This document shows positions 12,124 to 24,359 of a stretch of DNA of 64,000 bases, piece by piece. The stretch comes from Rhodocollybia butyracea (taxonomy: Eukaryota; Basidiomycota; Agaricomycetes; Agaricales; Omphalotaceae). Each line of letters starts with the position of its first letter. The first letter of the stretch is position 1. Location: positions 62,001-126,000 of the forward strand of contig JADNRY010000079.1 in NCBI GenBank assembly GCA_015501585.1, given 5' to 3'. The position numbers were made by a program, and so were the translations under genes. The notes under the pieces were generated by a model. That model was given only the letters and a program-made list of their open reading frames with translations. It was not told the DNA's origin and searched no databases.

Positions 12124-13590
12124 TATTTGAAGGCTCTTTCGGGACGTGAACTTTTACATACTTCAATTTACTACTCAACGACAAGGAGTTGGACCTTTTA
12201 TTACTTGGACCTCTAAATTAGTTTGAATAGCTCGATTCTACTTAAAGTACCCTCTGGTAGTCGTTTGACTTTGTGAGATTGAGCTTATTTATCTCTGCGT
12301 AGTAACTTATTTAATAAAATGTCGTAGACTTCACCAAGTCTTCCCTCCGCTTATCAGCACACTTGAAAGCTGACTGTGGGAAAGAACTGGTGAGACTCGA
12401 GCCCTGGGACTGGCTCCCTGGGGTGGAGTTGTGGTGTAAAACCGCTCCCCAGACTCAGACTTAGAGGGACTGGAACTGGATTTATTAGTCACGTGTATAC
12501 TGATTTGCATCCGGTCCCGGTCCGATTCGTATCACCAAACCGCTGTCCCAAACTCGTCGTACGACCTTATAAAGAACCTAGAAATCTTCAATGACCTTCC
12601 ACGAATATGAGTTATCTTTTTTTTCTGAAATCCGCGTTGGTTCTGCCGGTGTGTCGATCATCTCAGTCCCACTTTCGCCTCATGCCCCCCAAAAACCCTC
12701 AAGCACTTGACGACAGACCCCTGGCCAAAGCTAGAGGATTATATGCCATATTTTCGATGTTCCAGGGCTGAGATATGAGAGAGCGTCAGAAACTCGCTGG
12801 AGGCAAATCTGTTACATTGGCTGTCATCCTTCGAAATGCTCTTGTGATCACAGGTAGAGGCATCACCAGCACTCGCTGGGAAAATGAACAGGGTACTGGA
12901 AGAATAGAGGATATCTTCGAAGTACGTATCCATTCGTTCCATCCTGATACTCTTTTCTAATGTTGGCACGCTGATGGCCGAGCTCGCGTGAAACATCGCG
13001 TTATTATAACTCACCTGAAACTGCTGTACCGACACTATTTCACGAGAGCTAGGATGTTTCCAGAGTTGTGTTGAGCTTGTCATTGACGAAACTCACTGTG
13101 CTAGTGGATGGGGTATCCGTATACGCACAGCTTCTTCCTCACCTTCCCCGAGGATAATACATGATAATTTATTTAAGGTTGGCCTTTCGTAGGACCGCGC
13201 GCGCAATCAATGTGACACGCTAAAACTCACGGGTTTCACCTACATGGCTGATCGTCAGTCCGAATCCATAGTCCAAGCCACCGAATCGAAGGCTGGTTTG
13301 AAAGAATGACTGGAGGAAAGCGAGCCCTTGCGATATATTTTGTACGAACGCAGGTGAGTTATGCCTCTATCCCTCTGCTTAAAGATAACTCATGAATCTT
13401 ATTGTAGAATCATCCAATTTTGCCGGCTATCATTCTTGGTGCTTATGATACTAGAAATTTCTACACGAACCCAACGCTCGATGTGATTTCTGAAAAAGAA
13501 ACGGCTTGGTTGGATATAGCCTGTTTAGTGCATTTGTCTCTGTACGACGTTCATCTACAAGTAATCAAACACAATCAGCGTAAAAAAAAG
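12124..13590. other. Long spacer with no recognised gene
   Basis: 1.5 kb without homology to the rest of the array. A plus-strand open stretch at 12680-12770 (start MPPKNPQALDDRPLAKARG) continues after a stop into 12775-12960, and a minus-strand frame covers 12739-13083. Splice-like signals exist (gtagaggc near 12852), but no domain is recognisable and I could not build a convincing model. It could hold remains of an unrelated single-copy gene that was present before the array expanded. Confidence 0.35.
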
Positions 13591-14170
13591 GGCATCATGA
13601 ATACATGTAGATCACCAATGCAATCTGGAAAATCTCCTCGTGTATATCAATCGTACGGTCAAGCTTCTAAAGGAAAAGGAAAAACATCTTGAACAAGCCT
13701 GACTTTGGCTCTCACAACGACTGATCTTACTTCCTCGACCTTGGTGGAAATGAAGATGCACACAAGCATACATCCTGAAGGTCTTGACCTTGACTGAAAG
13801 CGAGTTGGGCGGGTTTGATGTGGTTGGAAGAGGAAGAGCGTTCCCTCAAGTTCTCCTTTAGAGCTATTATGGTTAGTTATTCGCGCTCTCAACTACACCT
13901 CCTTTAACCTTCGCCCCTTCCGCTGTAACAAGTCCTACCTCTCCCCCTTCCCATCCGCGAACAAGATGCTGACAACCATCAGGTTCTGGCCTTTACCAAG
14001 GCGTCATCGTCTTACTGACTGAAAATGGCGAGTAATGTTTGGGAAGCGTGGACGCAGTGTTACAAAGGCTCGGGATGGAGGGCAAGTTGCGCGTGGAAGA
14101 GGTCGTTTCGAAAAATGGAGGGAAGGAGGAGAATGTAGATGCGAAGTCATGATGCTATAGGCAAGTGAGT
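13590..14170 (+). pseudogene. Relic of NYN gene 3' half
   Basis: Starts with the array spacer gggcatcatgaatacatgta. It then shows NYN pieces: cttgactgaaagcgagttgg near 13790, gcgttccctcaagttctcc near 13838, ccttcgccccttccgctgta near 13902, gaaaatggcgagtaatg near 14022 (NYN: gagacggaaacgttgg) and ggagggcaagttgcgcgtgg near 14077. Internal deletions and frameshifts are obvious. It lies between DUF6533 genes C and D. Confidence 0.6.
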
Positions 14171-15120
14171 TGACATACTGGTTTTCAAGTCTTTTTATGA
14201 CCTTTGTACAGCTCTTTTCAGACTCTTTATCGTAGAGACAAAGATATGCAAGTACCGCACTGGCTCCGCTATCTTCTTGCCATCGATGCTCGAATCACTT
14301 ACGGCCGATCGTTCCTAGACTCGAGCCAGCACTTTTCTGCACTTTGATGAAGCTCGATCAAAGATCTGCCGAGGAATTGATATCAACTCACGACTAAGGC
14401 AGCAGAGACTGGTTCGAGTCTAGATCGTTCCTGCAAATCCCAAATATTCAGACCAACAAAACCAGTAACAAACTCACCGTTTGTGCTGTTTCGACCCATG
14501 GGAAGTAATACGTGAGTGGCATGCACTAGCGAAGGGAGTACACCCAGCTCTCTGTTGCTGTAAAAACGCACAAGAATACATTTATCTCAACTTAGATTCA
14601 ACCAGAAGCACAAGCATAACTGCCAAGCTGAATCGAAATCATCGTTTATGACATGTAACAGCGCGAGCTCCCTTCATCAAAGTCCGGGTGAGATATTGCG
14701 CTTTTATTGCGCTTACCACACGATAGTGGATCTTTATAGCACCTGCCTACACACATCCCAGGTCAAAGAAGGCCAAAGACTATTACTTATATGGGTCTAC
14801 CGTACGTCTGAGGTGGGTCCGAGGCCTCTAAGTAGTAGCTTGAGGATTTCGACTGATTTAGAAGACCTATTTTTTTTAGACCGGTTATTGAATTTCAAAT
14901 CCTGTCTTCAAACGTAGTGGCGCTGATTTCTGGACCCCATTGAACGCTCATACTACTTACTTGTACGTGTAATGGAGGAAGTCATTCAAAACAGCACCAC
15001 CATGCATGCCCTCATGTACGAGCTACAGTGGTCATTCGGGGGCTGTATAGGGCTGGTATTTGAATCATTTCTCAAATACAAGCCTCCAATTGTCCATAAT
15101 TGTCCCCGCTGTAAGTACCA
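14171..15120. repeat. Array spacer (shared with 18.1 kb and 21.7 kb)
   Basis: The block caagtgagttgacat ... gatgctcgaatcactt ... ccgatcgttcctag (14161-14320) recurs at 18068-18300 and 21676-21950, always between an NYN relic and the next DUF6533 gene. No coding potential was recognised. A second part (14640-15110) ends in ttgtccataattgtccccgc, just before the conserved upstream block of gene D. Confidence 0.5.
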
Positions 15121-15126
15121 CAACTC

Positions 15127-15183
15127 AGGTCATCGTTGATGGCATCTTAACAGGAGTCTTTCTACGACCCTGAAAGATAGGTT
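15127..15183 (+). promoter_or_regulatory. Conserved upstream block of gene D
   Basis: caggtcatcgttgatggcat, cttaacaggagtctttct and a decayed box (gaaagatagg in place of gataaatagg), about 40 bp before the ATG. Loss of the TATA-like box may weaken this promoter. Confidence 0.55.
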
Positions 15184-15220
15184 TCGGCCTGTAAACTCCC
15201 CATCGCGATATTCCTCTTTC

Positions 15221-16719
15221 ATGGCTGCCATCTTTCTAACGCTAGAAGAAGTGTTCCAGCTCTGGTATGATAAGGACCTAATATCGGTACTTCGCACTAC
15301 TGTTTCCTGTCGAGTCTGCTGAACGTCGTCTCCGTGGCTCTCATCTAGTATGTTGTTGGTGCGTAACTCTGGTTCGTCCATAAACATGCTTACACTCATG
15401 CTCAAACATTAAAACAGTATCAAGCGGTGTACTGTTCCTATATGACTGGATACTCATGCTTCCAGTGGAGCTGGATGTTGTCTGGTCTGATGAGCTACGC
15501 CCTTTAAACGTGCTCTACATCATCCAACGATACATGCCGTTCGTCGACACGATTGGCATTCTATTTACAGGAAAGGATGATGTTTTGACTGCTCGATAAT
15601 ATTTGATACCAAACGTTACTTCGAACAGTGGCCTTTGCGAAACCTATGGAACCAAATACGTGTCGTATCCTGTATAACACCAGTGGATGTAAGTGCTCTT
15701 GCTTCTCATGTGCCCCTTTGTCTGATGTGTCTTCACCTCGAACAGGGATGTATATTACAGGAATAGCCCTAACAGAAGGTACTCGTGCAATCAATTCCTG
15801 TCTTGCCGGTTTACTATCGGATACTTATGTGAGGCTATAGTTGTCTTAACGATGCGGACCTGGGCACTTTGGGGAAAAGATATCAGATTAACCGTTGGCC
15901 TCACGATATTCTTCGTGGTATGCTGGGTACCCATTTTCTACGTCATCCATCTCTTTCTCAATACACAGACATGTAGGTCGCGCTTACGATGGAGGCTACT
16001 AATGAATGCTTATTCGTTGTCTCCTTCCTAGATATCCCTTCTCCATTCCCACAAGTTGTCGGATGTGCGATACTGGGCGGTGAATCGATAGTGTTCCTGG
16101 TTTGGGTGATCTTGATGGTTTACGAAGCAGGTGAGTTGATGTATGTTCTTTTAATTGGGCTCCGTCGCTCATGAATAACTCTTTCTTTCTAGTGATCCTG
16201 ATACTGATGTTGATCCCTGGTTTCGCTTTTTGTGTGTTGCTTTTCTCATCTCGATCGTGATTTTGTTCTCAGCCCTTACTTCATATATAGTCCGCTCAGG
16301 AGATTGGTCAACATTGACCACTATAGTGTACCGAGACGGTAAGGGCAAACTATCCTGATTGTGATTCTACTGAGATTGTTGATTCCTAGGTATCATCTAC
16401 TACCTCTTTCTTTTCGGTAAATATCTACAACTGTACCTTTTCCATTGTGATGCTTACCGTTTTATTAACATCAGGGTTGTCACTGGCAAATTTGGTCACT
16501 GTTCTGGTCCTGCCGGTGAGTACTTGTATCCTTGAACTTCTCACGTCGGCTCATCCTCTGGCGCAGCATGCTCTCCAGAGCCTTTTCAATCCGTATCAGC
16601 GAGTGATTCAGACCTTGCTGACCAGCAGAGTCATCCTCCATATACGAAGTCAGTTGCGCGAACCACAAACTATCTGGTCGAGGGATGTGGACCGCCTAGG
16701 AGGCCCGCCATTCCATTGA
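15221..16719 (+). CDS. DUF6533 membrane protein, array gene D
   Basis: Start MAAIFLTLEEVFQLWYDKDLIS; microexon 15349-15358 (TATGTTGTTG); GA-donor intron 15571-15628. Its next but one acceptor decides between alternatives in the family: here gtgagg precedes ctatag, so only ctatag|TTGTC works. This supports the same acceptor in the other copies. The T-run intron starts GTGTGT after GFAF and ends at ttctcag. The last exon runs to LREPQTIWSRDVDRLGGPPFH. No break seen. Confidence 0.7.
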
Positions 16720-17139
16720 ACCCCGAGACTCGAATCGTATGAGTAGTAGGAGTTCGGTGTAGGAGTTCGGTTTTTACTTTCTTTGATCTTATTATCCAAA
16801 TACTCTCGCTACAGAATCCCGCGTATCGAAGGTATATAGTCTCGGTAGCTACAAAGTACGATTCTCAGCTGTCGCCGGTTTGGCTCTGAGGCTCAGTGAA
16901 GCTCAGTCTCTTATTTATAATATTTTTCCGATTCACATAAATATACGTACTGACGGGACAGAGTTGTCGTTTATCAGACTGCCCTTGAGGCCTGAGGATG
17001 TACTTTAACTTACCCATGTCCATGATTGTCACTGTGGGAAAGTAACGGTAAATCCTTGAAGTAGCGCCCGATATCTTTGTCTCTGGACCACATTCATCCT
17101 CATGTACGTTGGTTTCCTGTGGAACCTCATTGACATGAA

Positions 17140-17960
17140 TCGTACGGTCTGGCTTCCAAAGGAGAAGGAGAAATATCTTGAAAATGGCGCTTAGCTCCGA
17201 TCACAAGGACCACCGTGATCTTCAAACCTCCTGGGGGAAATGAAGAAACTCATCCATCAGCATACTCAATCAAATCCCGAACTTGGGCAAAGTATATCTC
17301 TAAGACCACGAGCGCTCTCAAGTATCCCTGACACATCATCTCTAAAGCTCAACTTATGGAGCACGCCAAGTGTTTAGGGTTTGCACCCCACCGGCACCAC
17401 CCGACGTATTTCTCCTCTCAGAATAACGTAGGCTTCAGGAATTCAGCTTTCAAACTTTCCAAATGCCAAGACCTTGACCGAAAGTGAGCAGGGCGGATCC
17501 GAATCGTCGCCGGAGTCTTCCCTCAAGTGTTCCTTTCGGAGCCATTCTGATTAGTTATTCACGAAGTTCTCTTCCTATGTCTCGAATATCTGGATTCTGC
17601 ACCAAGCTCCCTCAACTCAAATCACATCAAGTCGTTACCTCTATCAATGTGCCTCAGTTCAAGGACAACATTATCTTACTGACTGGAGATGGGAGGTGGT
17701 TTCTGGGGAGCAGTGTTCGAAGGAAAGGTGGAAGGTTGAGCTGTATCATACAGCTCGGGACGGAGAGCCGAGTCGCGCGTGGAAGAGACAGGCTTGGAAA
17801 AGCACTGAATGGGCAACTTAGGGGTGGAAGGAAGGGATGCTCTCGTCAAATTCACTCCCCAGATTGGCAGGAACGGGGGAAAATAGGGGAAAATAACGTC
17901 AATGCAAAATCAAGGAATGTAACAATTTGAAGTGAGCTGGAGATTTGTTTTTGATCCTAA
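17140..17960 (+). pseudogene. Relic of NYN gene 3' half, longest decayed copy
   Basis: Matches run from ctcaacttatggagcacgcc (17350) through cttgaccgaaagtgagcagg (17472), ctcaactcaaatcacatcaa (17610), attatcttactgactggaga (17668; NYN TGDGN region) and gagtcgcgcgtggaagagac (17767) to the end of the domain. One frame, 17484-17930, is open for 148 codons but does not follow the NYN reading frame throughout and starts in the middle of the domain. I treat it as a relic, although the open frame leaves a small chance of a short expressed protein. Confidence 0.65.
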
Positions 17961-18374
17961 GTAGGTAAGTGAGAGGGGTGTATATGCCCCGGTATCTTAT
18001 CAGTTCAACTGAGTTGACATGCGACTAGGCAAGTGAGAGGCGGGGGGATGGATATGCCTTATCAGGCCAAGTGAGTTGACATGCGCTGGGTTTTTGAGGC
18101 CTTTTTTATGACCTTCGTACAGACTTTTTCAGACTCTCTAGACAAAAAAGAGATACTTAAAAAGAGGTCAACAGGCTTTAAACAGAGTACTAACAGTCGT
18201 GAAACCCCCGATTGTATGTAAGCACGACACTGGCCTGGCAGCTATTTTTTACTTCGTCGATGCTCGAAACCTTCTGTTACAGCCGATCATTCCTACCCAA
18301 TGATCAGACCAATGAAACCGGTAAAAAACGCTTGCACTCAACGATATATTGCTATACTCGTGTACAATTCGTGG

Positions 18375-18560
18375 TCAACAAAGTTGGTTTACTAGATACT
18401 TACGCGAAACTGTAGCCGCCTTAACGACGCGCACCTGGGCACTATGGGAAAAGATATCAGATTAATTGTTGGCATCCCGATCCTCTTCCTGGGTACCTAA
18501 TTTTTACATCATGCATCTCTTCCTCGATTCACCGACATATAGGTTGCGCTGTACAGGCTA
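18375..18560 (+). pseudogene. Orphan internal DUF6533 exon
   Basis: gatacttacgcgaaactgta through ttaacgacgcgcacctgggc to ctcttcctcgattcaccgac matches the exon coding VVLTMRTWALWGKDI...HLFLDS of the array genes. No flanking DUF6533 exons are present, and the first half of the exon carries a shift (gggtacctaatttttac). It is a remnant of an extra unit lost between genes D and E. Confidence 0.65.
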
Positions 18561-18620
18561 AAAAAAATTGGACCATTTCTCAAATCAGAACCTCCAGATG
18601 TCCCTGCTACCTACCATAAC

Positions 18621-18679
18621 ACGGGTCATTGTTGATGACATCTTAAGAGGTGGCTTTCTACGAACATGATAAATAGGCT
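18621..18679 (+). promoter_or_regulatory. Conserved upstream block of gene E
   Basis: cgggtcattgttgatgacat, cttaagaggtggctttcta and gataaatagg, ending about 60 bp before the ATG at 18738. Confidence 0.6.
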
Positions 18680-18737
18680 TGAGCCCACCTTTGTGTTCAC
18701 AAGCTTCTGCCGCGATATCACTTTTCAGAGTTTTTTC

Positions 18738-20199
18738 ATGGAGGCTGTCTCACCAACTTTAGAAGAAATGGTTGCACTTTTTGATGATAGCAACCTAATA
18801 TCGGTACTTCACGCTACTACTTACCGCCCGGAGTCTGCTGAACGTCATTTTTGGGGTCCTCTCCTAGTATTTTGTTGGTGCGTAACTTTGCTTCTTCAAT
18901 ATCCTCATACTGGTACTCAAAAACCAAACAGTATCAGGCGCTGTGATTTTTCTGTATGACTGGGTGCTCATGCTGCCAGTGGAGCTGGATGTTGTCTGGT
19001 CTGAGAAACTACGACCTCTCAATGTACTCTATATCATCCAACGGTACATGCCATTCGTCGACACAATTGGCATTGTATTCACAGGAAAGGATGATGTATT
19101 GATCTCTTGATAATATCTAACACTGAACGTCCCTTACAGTGATCTTTGTGAAACCTATAGAGCCCGATACTTGTCGTATCCTGTATACCGCAAGCGGATG
19201 TAAGCAGTGCTCTTGCTTCTTAGAATCTTATGTGTCCGTTCTGATGTGTCTTACCCTCAAACAGGGATGTATGTTACAGGGATAGCCCTCACAGAAGGTA
19301 CTCGTTGACTCAATTTCTTGGTTCACTAGATACTTATATGAAGCTATAGTTGTCTTAACGATGCGTACCTGGGCACTTTGGGGAAAAGATATCAGATTAA
19401 CTGTTGGCCTCACGATATTCTTCGTGGGATGCTGGGTACCCAACTTTTACATCATACATCTCTTCATCGATTCACAGATATGTAGGTCACGCTTACGGTG
19501 CAGGCTACTAAAGGATCCTTGAACGTTCATTCACCCCTTCCTAGATCTCCCTTCTCCCATCCCACAGATTGGATGTATGATACTGGGCGGTCAACCAGTA
19601 TTATTCTTGTTTTGGGTGATCTTGATGTTTTACGAAGCAGGTCAGTTGATGTATGCTCGAGTTCGACTTTTTTTGGGCTCAGTTATTCATGAACCACTCT
19701 TTCTTTCCAGTGATCCTGACACTGATGTTGATCCCTGGCCTGGCTTATTGTGTGTTGTTTTTCTCACTCTGAACTATGGCTTTGTTCTCAGCCCTGGCCT
19801 CATATATAGTCCGCTCAGGAAACTGGTCAGCGTTGACTACAGTAGTGTACCGAGATGGTAAGGATAACTATTTCAAGTCATGATTTGCCTGAAATTGTTC
19901 GATTTCCAGGTATCACTTACTACTTGTTTCTTTTCGGTGAATAAGTTATCTACAACTATACCCTCTCCATTCTGATACTTACTATTACATCAGGGCTGTC
20001 AGCGACAAATTTGGTCACCGTTCTACTACTGCCGGTGAGTCTTTCAAGTTACATCCTCAAACTTGCCACGTCGGCTCATCCTCTGGCATAGCATGATCTC
20101 CAGATTTTCATCTCGTACCAGCGAGTGATGCAGACCTTGCTGACCAGCAGAGTCATCCTACATATGCGAAGTCAGGCGCGCGCGCGCTGTGAAAAGTAA
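18738..20199 (+). CDS. DUF6533 membrane protein, array gene E
   Basis: Start MEAVSPTLEEMVALFDDSNLIS; microexon 18868-18877 (TATTTTGTTG); GA-donor intron 19085-19139. A TGA that seems to interrupt the frame near 19770 falls inside the GTGTGT...ttctcag intron, so it is not a nonsense mutation in this model. The last exon lacks six bases relative to paralogues (HDLQIFISYQRV instead of HDLQNLFISYQRV), leaving frame intact. The C-terminus ends in an alternating GC run coding ARARC before EK and stop. Confidence 0.7.
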
Positions 20200-20688
20200 C
20201 GTCAAAGCGTTCCTTATAACACTCTTTCGGCACATAAACCATTACATCTACTAGACTTTCATTTGATTTACTCAAAGACAATGATTTGGACCTCGCTTGA
20301 GATTTAATCTAATAAATTGGACCTGGATTAGCTAGAACAGCTCGTTTCTACTTAGAGTACTTTTACTTCGTGTTATGTAATGCTCAGAGCGAGTTTATTT
20401 ATTTATTTATTTAATATGTAGGGTTAGAGTTGTTTTTCATGCGGTGCATGTCTGGAGGTTTAACTATACTTTACTTTAGCACGCCAACCACGCTGAGCTA
20501 CCAACAATTGCCTCAGCACACTTAACTGTGGGAAAGTAACTATAAGTCCGACATCGCCTGGTTCTTCTTGTCTCTGTACCACGTTTATCTGCTTCATAAT
20601 CAACACGATCAACTTAAAATCGGGCATCGGACATCATGAATACATGTAGATCACCGGTCCAATCTGGAAAATATCCTGTGAAAGTTCA
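20200..20688. other. Spacer after gene E
   Basis: DUF6533 3' flank (ttggacctcgcttgag, then ttacttcgtgtta). It includes a tttatttatttatttaat run at 20395-20413 and the array spacer gacatcatgaatacatgtag at 20631. No coding potential recognised. Confidence 0.45.
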
Positions 20689-20757
20689 TCAAGATATTTC
20701 TCCTTTGAAAGGTTGACCGTACGATTCAGGTCAACCTTTCAAAGGAGAGTATCTTGA
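20689..20757. repeat. Near-perfect inverted repeat (hairpin)
   Basis: Arms aagatatttctcctttgaaa-ggttgacc and ggtcaacc-tttcaaaggagagtatctt flank a 10-base loop (gtacgattca). The corresponding position in other units (13655-13690, 17140-17190) holds only one arm (cgtacggtcaagcttctaaa and similar), so the second arm is new to this unit. Confidence 0.75.
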
Positions 20758-21660
20758 ATACCTCCTACCTTGGCTCTCACAAAGACTACAGTTACCTACT
20801 ACTAGGGAATGAAGAAGCCCATAATCACATCCTGAAGGTAAATCCCACCTCGTTGCTCAAAGATCAAAAGCCTCAATCGCTCATGAGTCTCAATGGCCCA
20901 CCATCGAGTCTCCGGGTCAACCTATGGAGAGCGCCAAGTGTTTATGAGTCTCTAGGTTGAGGATGTTTGCACGACAGCGGCGGTACCACCATGGCCCGAC
21001 TTAATTTCTCCATTTCTGCAAAACAGGGAAACAGCTGAAGACTTGTTATCTTTCACGGACCTATCCTAGGCCATAAAGTATCTATTAGGTGGATTTTTTT
21101 CTCTGATCTCGGCATAATGGCAATCGTAGGAACTTGACTACAAAGGCGCCAGAACAAGGGATGAACGTCAATAACGGTGACGTTATTTTCATTGATAGAA
21201 ACTGGAAAAGTTACTTTCCGACAAATACCACGGCTTTGGCCGAAAGCGAGCGGGAATAGTTGGAGGAGGAAGAGTGCTCCCTTTAGCCCCCGCTCCTTCA
21301 TTTGTAACAACTCCATCCTCCAGAATCTCTTCTTCTGCTTCAACCGCAGTAGTACGCTACTGTACGCCATCGCGAACAAGGTGCCGACAAGCTCCTTCGA
21401 CTCAATTCACATCAAGTATACTGCTTGCCTCTATGGGCCTCCCCTCAGGGTCAGCCCAAGAACAACTTCCTCATCCTACTACTGAAGATGGAAACTAATT
21501 TCTGGGAAGCGCGAGAACGGTGTTATGGAAAAGAGTTGAGTTGTTGGGATGGAGAACCGAGTCGCGTGTGGAAGAGGAAATTCCGGCAAAGGGGGAGAAC
21601 TGGAGAGAAGGAGAAGAAGACGGACCGAGGTTGAAGTGAGCTGATTTTGAGTCAGAGGTC
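20758..21660 (+). pseudogene. Relic of NYN gene 3' half
   Basis: Recognisable pieces: gtcaacctatggagagcgcc (20914), ttggccgaaagcgagcggga (21236), gctccctttagcccccgctc (21277), tactgtacgccatcgcgaac (21358), actactgaagatggaaact (21477; NYN TGDGN region) and ccgagtcgcgtgtggaagag (21554). Several indels break the frame. Confidence 0.65.
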
Positions 21661-22146
21661 GGGGGTTATGTTATCAAGTCAAGTGAGTTGATATAGGTTT
21701 TTTATGCCTGCTTTACGGCCTTCTTTACGACCTTTTTATGACTTTTTTTTAGCACTTTCGGCTTTACACCAAAAAACAGATTCTTCGAAAGGGCATCAAA
21801 AGGTCATACCCAGCGCACCATCACAGTACCATCACTCGTGAAACCCTCAATTGTATACAAGTGCAGCCATGGCACTGCTATGTTCTCACCATCGATGTTC
21901 GAATCATTCCATCTTTCTTAGGACCGATCGTTTCTCCCAAATCCGAGTCATCAGACGAACAAAAACTGGTAACAAACCCTTATACACCCTCTCACACCCC
22001 AATCATCTGTTGCTATACTCGTGTGTACAGCCCGTGTGTACAACCCGTTTGTAGAATTCGTGTAAAAACGCACTTATCTCAACTCAGGTTCCACCAGAAG
22101 CATCGCCTTTATGCCAACATACCCAATACAGCCAAGCTGAATCCAA
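21661..22146. repeat. Array spacer between NYN relic and gene F
   Basis: Third copy of the block seen at 14.2 and 18.1 kb (caagtgagttgatat ... atcgatgttcgaatcattcc ... gaccgatcgtttct). It contains a short internal repeat, gtgtacagcccgtgtgtaca. No coding potential recognised. Confidence 0.45.
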
Positions 22147-22217
22147 GTCATTGTTCAACCTTGATGATATCTTAACAACACACTCGGAGGTTTTTCTATG
22201 AACCAGTTAAATAGGTT
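22147..22217 (+). promoter_or_regulatory. Diverged upstream block of gene F
   Basis: aagtcattgttcaaccttga, tgatatcttaacaacacact and gttaaatagg. The palindrome is split by an insertion here, making this the most diverged recognisable copy of the block. Confidence 0.45.
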
Positions 22218-22300
22218 GGTGGCACTCATTTTGTATTTTCTCCTTCGCTGTTTACTGTTTGCTACCCTACGCCCCCTCTGTCGTGATATTACTTTATTTT

Positions 22301-23942
22301 ATGACTGTCTCTCTATCGCCAGAAGAAGTGATCAGATATCTTCATGATAGGAACCTGATATCGGTATGTACTTCGTACCTACTACTACTTTCCTCTCGGA
22401 GTGTGCTGAACGTCGCCTTCGGGTTCTCTCTTAGTATTTTGTCGGTGTGTAATATCGCCTCCGCAATGCCTATCCTCGTACTCATACGCGCAAAACTAAA
22501 ACCTCAAATAGTATCAAGCGCTATCCTATTCCTATATGACTGGATCCTCATGTTTCCAGTGGAGCTTGAAGTGGTCTGGTCTGGGAAGCTACAGCCTCTG
22601 ACTGTCCTTTATATCGTTCAACGATACATGCCTTTCGTCGACACGATTGGGATTCTATTCGCAGTGTCTTTTGCGAACCCGATAGAACCGAATACGTGTC
22701 GTGCCTTGTATACCACCAGTGGATGTGAGTGTTTCCCCTTCTCTTGTTTCCTTGTTTCGTATGTACCCGTTTTCAAGTCATCTGATGTATCTGTATCTTC
22801 CCCTCGAACAGGGATGTATATCACTGGGATAGCCCTAACAGAAGGTACGGTACTCCTTAACTTAACTCAGTTCCCATATCCTTGGTTCTTTGGTTCTCAG
22901 ATACTCAATACTCACGCGAAGCTACACAGTCGTCTTAACGATGCGCACCTGGGCACTATGGGGAAAAGATATCAGATCAACTGTTGGCCTCACGATATTC
23001 TTCCTATGTTGCTGGGTCCCCAATTTCTACATATTCCATCTTTTTCTTGATTCGCAGACATGTAAGTAGTAGGCCAGTCGCGTTTACTTGTGCAAGCTCG
23101 ATGAATCCTTGAACCTTTCTCCATTCATTACTAATGATTACTGCCCTTTGCAGATAGCCCTTCTCCACTGCCGCAGATCGGATGTGTGATATTGGGCGGT
23201 GAATCGATATTGTTCTTATGTTGGGTGATCTTGATGGTTTACGAAGCAGGTGAGTTGATGTCTATGTTTGACTTTTTTCTGGGTTCACTGGTATTGATGA
23301 ATGATTCTTTCTTACTTACTTTTTTAGGGATCCTGACACTGATGCTGATCCCTGGATTCGCTTTTTGTGTGTTGTTTTTTCTCATTCTCTTTGGTGGCGT
23401 TGTTCTCATTGTCGACTTTCACTTTGTATATAGTCCGCTCAGGAAGGTGGTCGGCGCTGACCACTGTAGTGTACCGAGACGGTGTGGAGTTACCGGTTGC
23501 TTGAATGATAATTCGACTGAGACGATTGCCATTTTATTCCCAGGTATCACTTACTACGTTTTTCTTTTCGGTGCGTATTCACATCGGTACCTCTCTCACT
23601 CTCACTGCTAAACATTTCATCGACATCAGGGTTCTCAGTAGCGAATGTAGCCACTGTCCTACTGCTTCCGGTGCGTGCTTCCTTGGCATCTTTCTCCCGG
23701 TCACGTCAGCTCATCGTTTAGCACAGCACGATCTAGAAAACCTTTTCAGTCCCTATCAACGCGTGATGCAAACTATCCTAACGAGCAGAGCCATCCTCCA
23801 TATGCGAAGCCAATCACGCAAACAACCACCAACAACCGCACGACTCGCAGTCCACGTATCGCATGAACAAATGATATCGGATCATATAGACCTAGAACTG
23901 CTACCTTTACAGCAAAATGTTTCTAGAACGACTGAATGCTGA
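22301..23942 (+). CDS. DUF6533 membrane protein, array gene F (lacks intron 3)
   Basis: Start MTVSLSPEEVIRYLHDRNLIS; microexon 22435-22444 (TATTTTGTCG). At 22671-22680 the coding sequence passes directly from ILFA to VSFANPIEPNTC; the intron present here in every other copy is cleanly missing. This fixes the splice junction of that intron in the paralogues. The remaining exons are joined by GT-AG introns; the GTGTGT intron is longer and ends at tatatag. The last exon extends past HMRSQSRKQPPTTARLAVH into a ~40-residue tail (ending LLPLQQNVSRTTEC) that most copies lack. No break seen. Confidence 0.72.
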
Positions 23943-23989
23943 TACTTGGAAACTAAACTTCCAGCCCCGCTCTCTGCTTTATAACTTAT

Positions 23990-24358
23990 GCATATTTATA
24001 TCTATCCCATCTACATCCCATCTCCTTCTCAAAGACTCGCATTTTCTTTTTCTCCTGGCCGGCCCATATTCCTTGTCCCTCTAGTACGAGATCTGATTCG
24101 CCTCACCCCCAGCTTTTCCGCAAACGCCCACACCAACCCAGGATTCTTCTGGAAATGCCTTCGAGTCACAAAATATACATCCGCGATTCCATACCTGGCT
24201 TGATAAGGCATATAAGGTATATATACATACCCCCGCTTCTTAATCCGCGTGTACCCTGAACTTGATGCCCCGACAGGGACGAGGTTTATACCCCCTGCCG
24301 CGTAGGGGGTCTGGTTCAGGGATTCAGCTTATTGGCCGGGTGATCTTGGCCCACTCCT
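23990..24358 (-). pseudogene. OYE 3' relic, copy 1
   Basis: Minus strand, 24211-24029 decodes to a degraded version of the OYE C-terminus (DVYFVTRRHFQKNPGLVWAF against DVCLVGRYFQKNPGLVWAF). The plus-strand order gatgccccgacagggacgag then gtgatcttggcccactcc follows the OYE sequence near 28298-28380 until it joins DUF6533 sequence at about 24360. Multiple deletions; not functional. Confidence 0.7.
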
Positions 24359-24359
24359 A

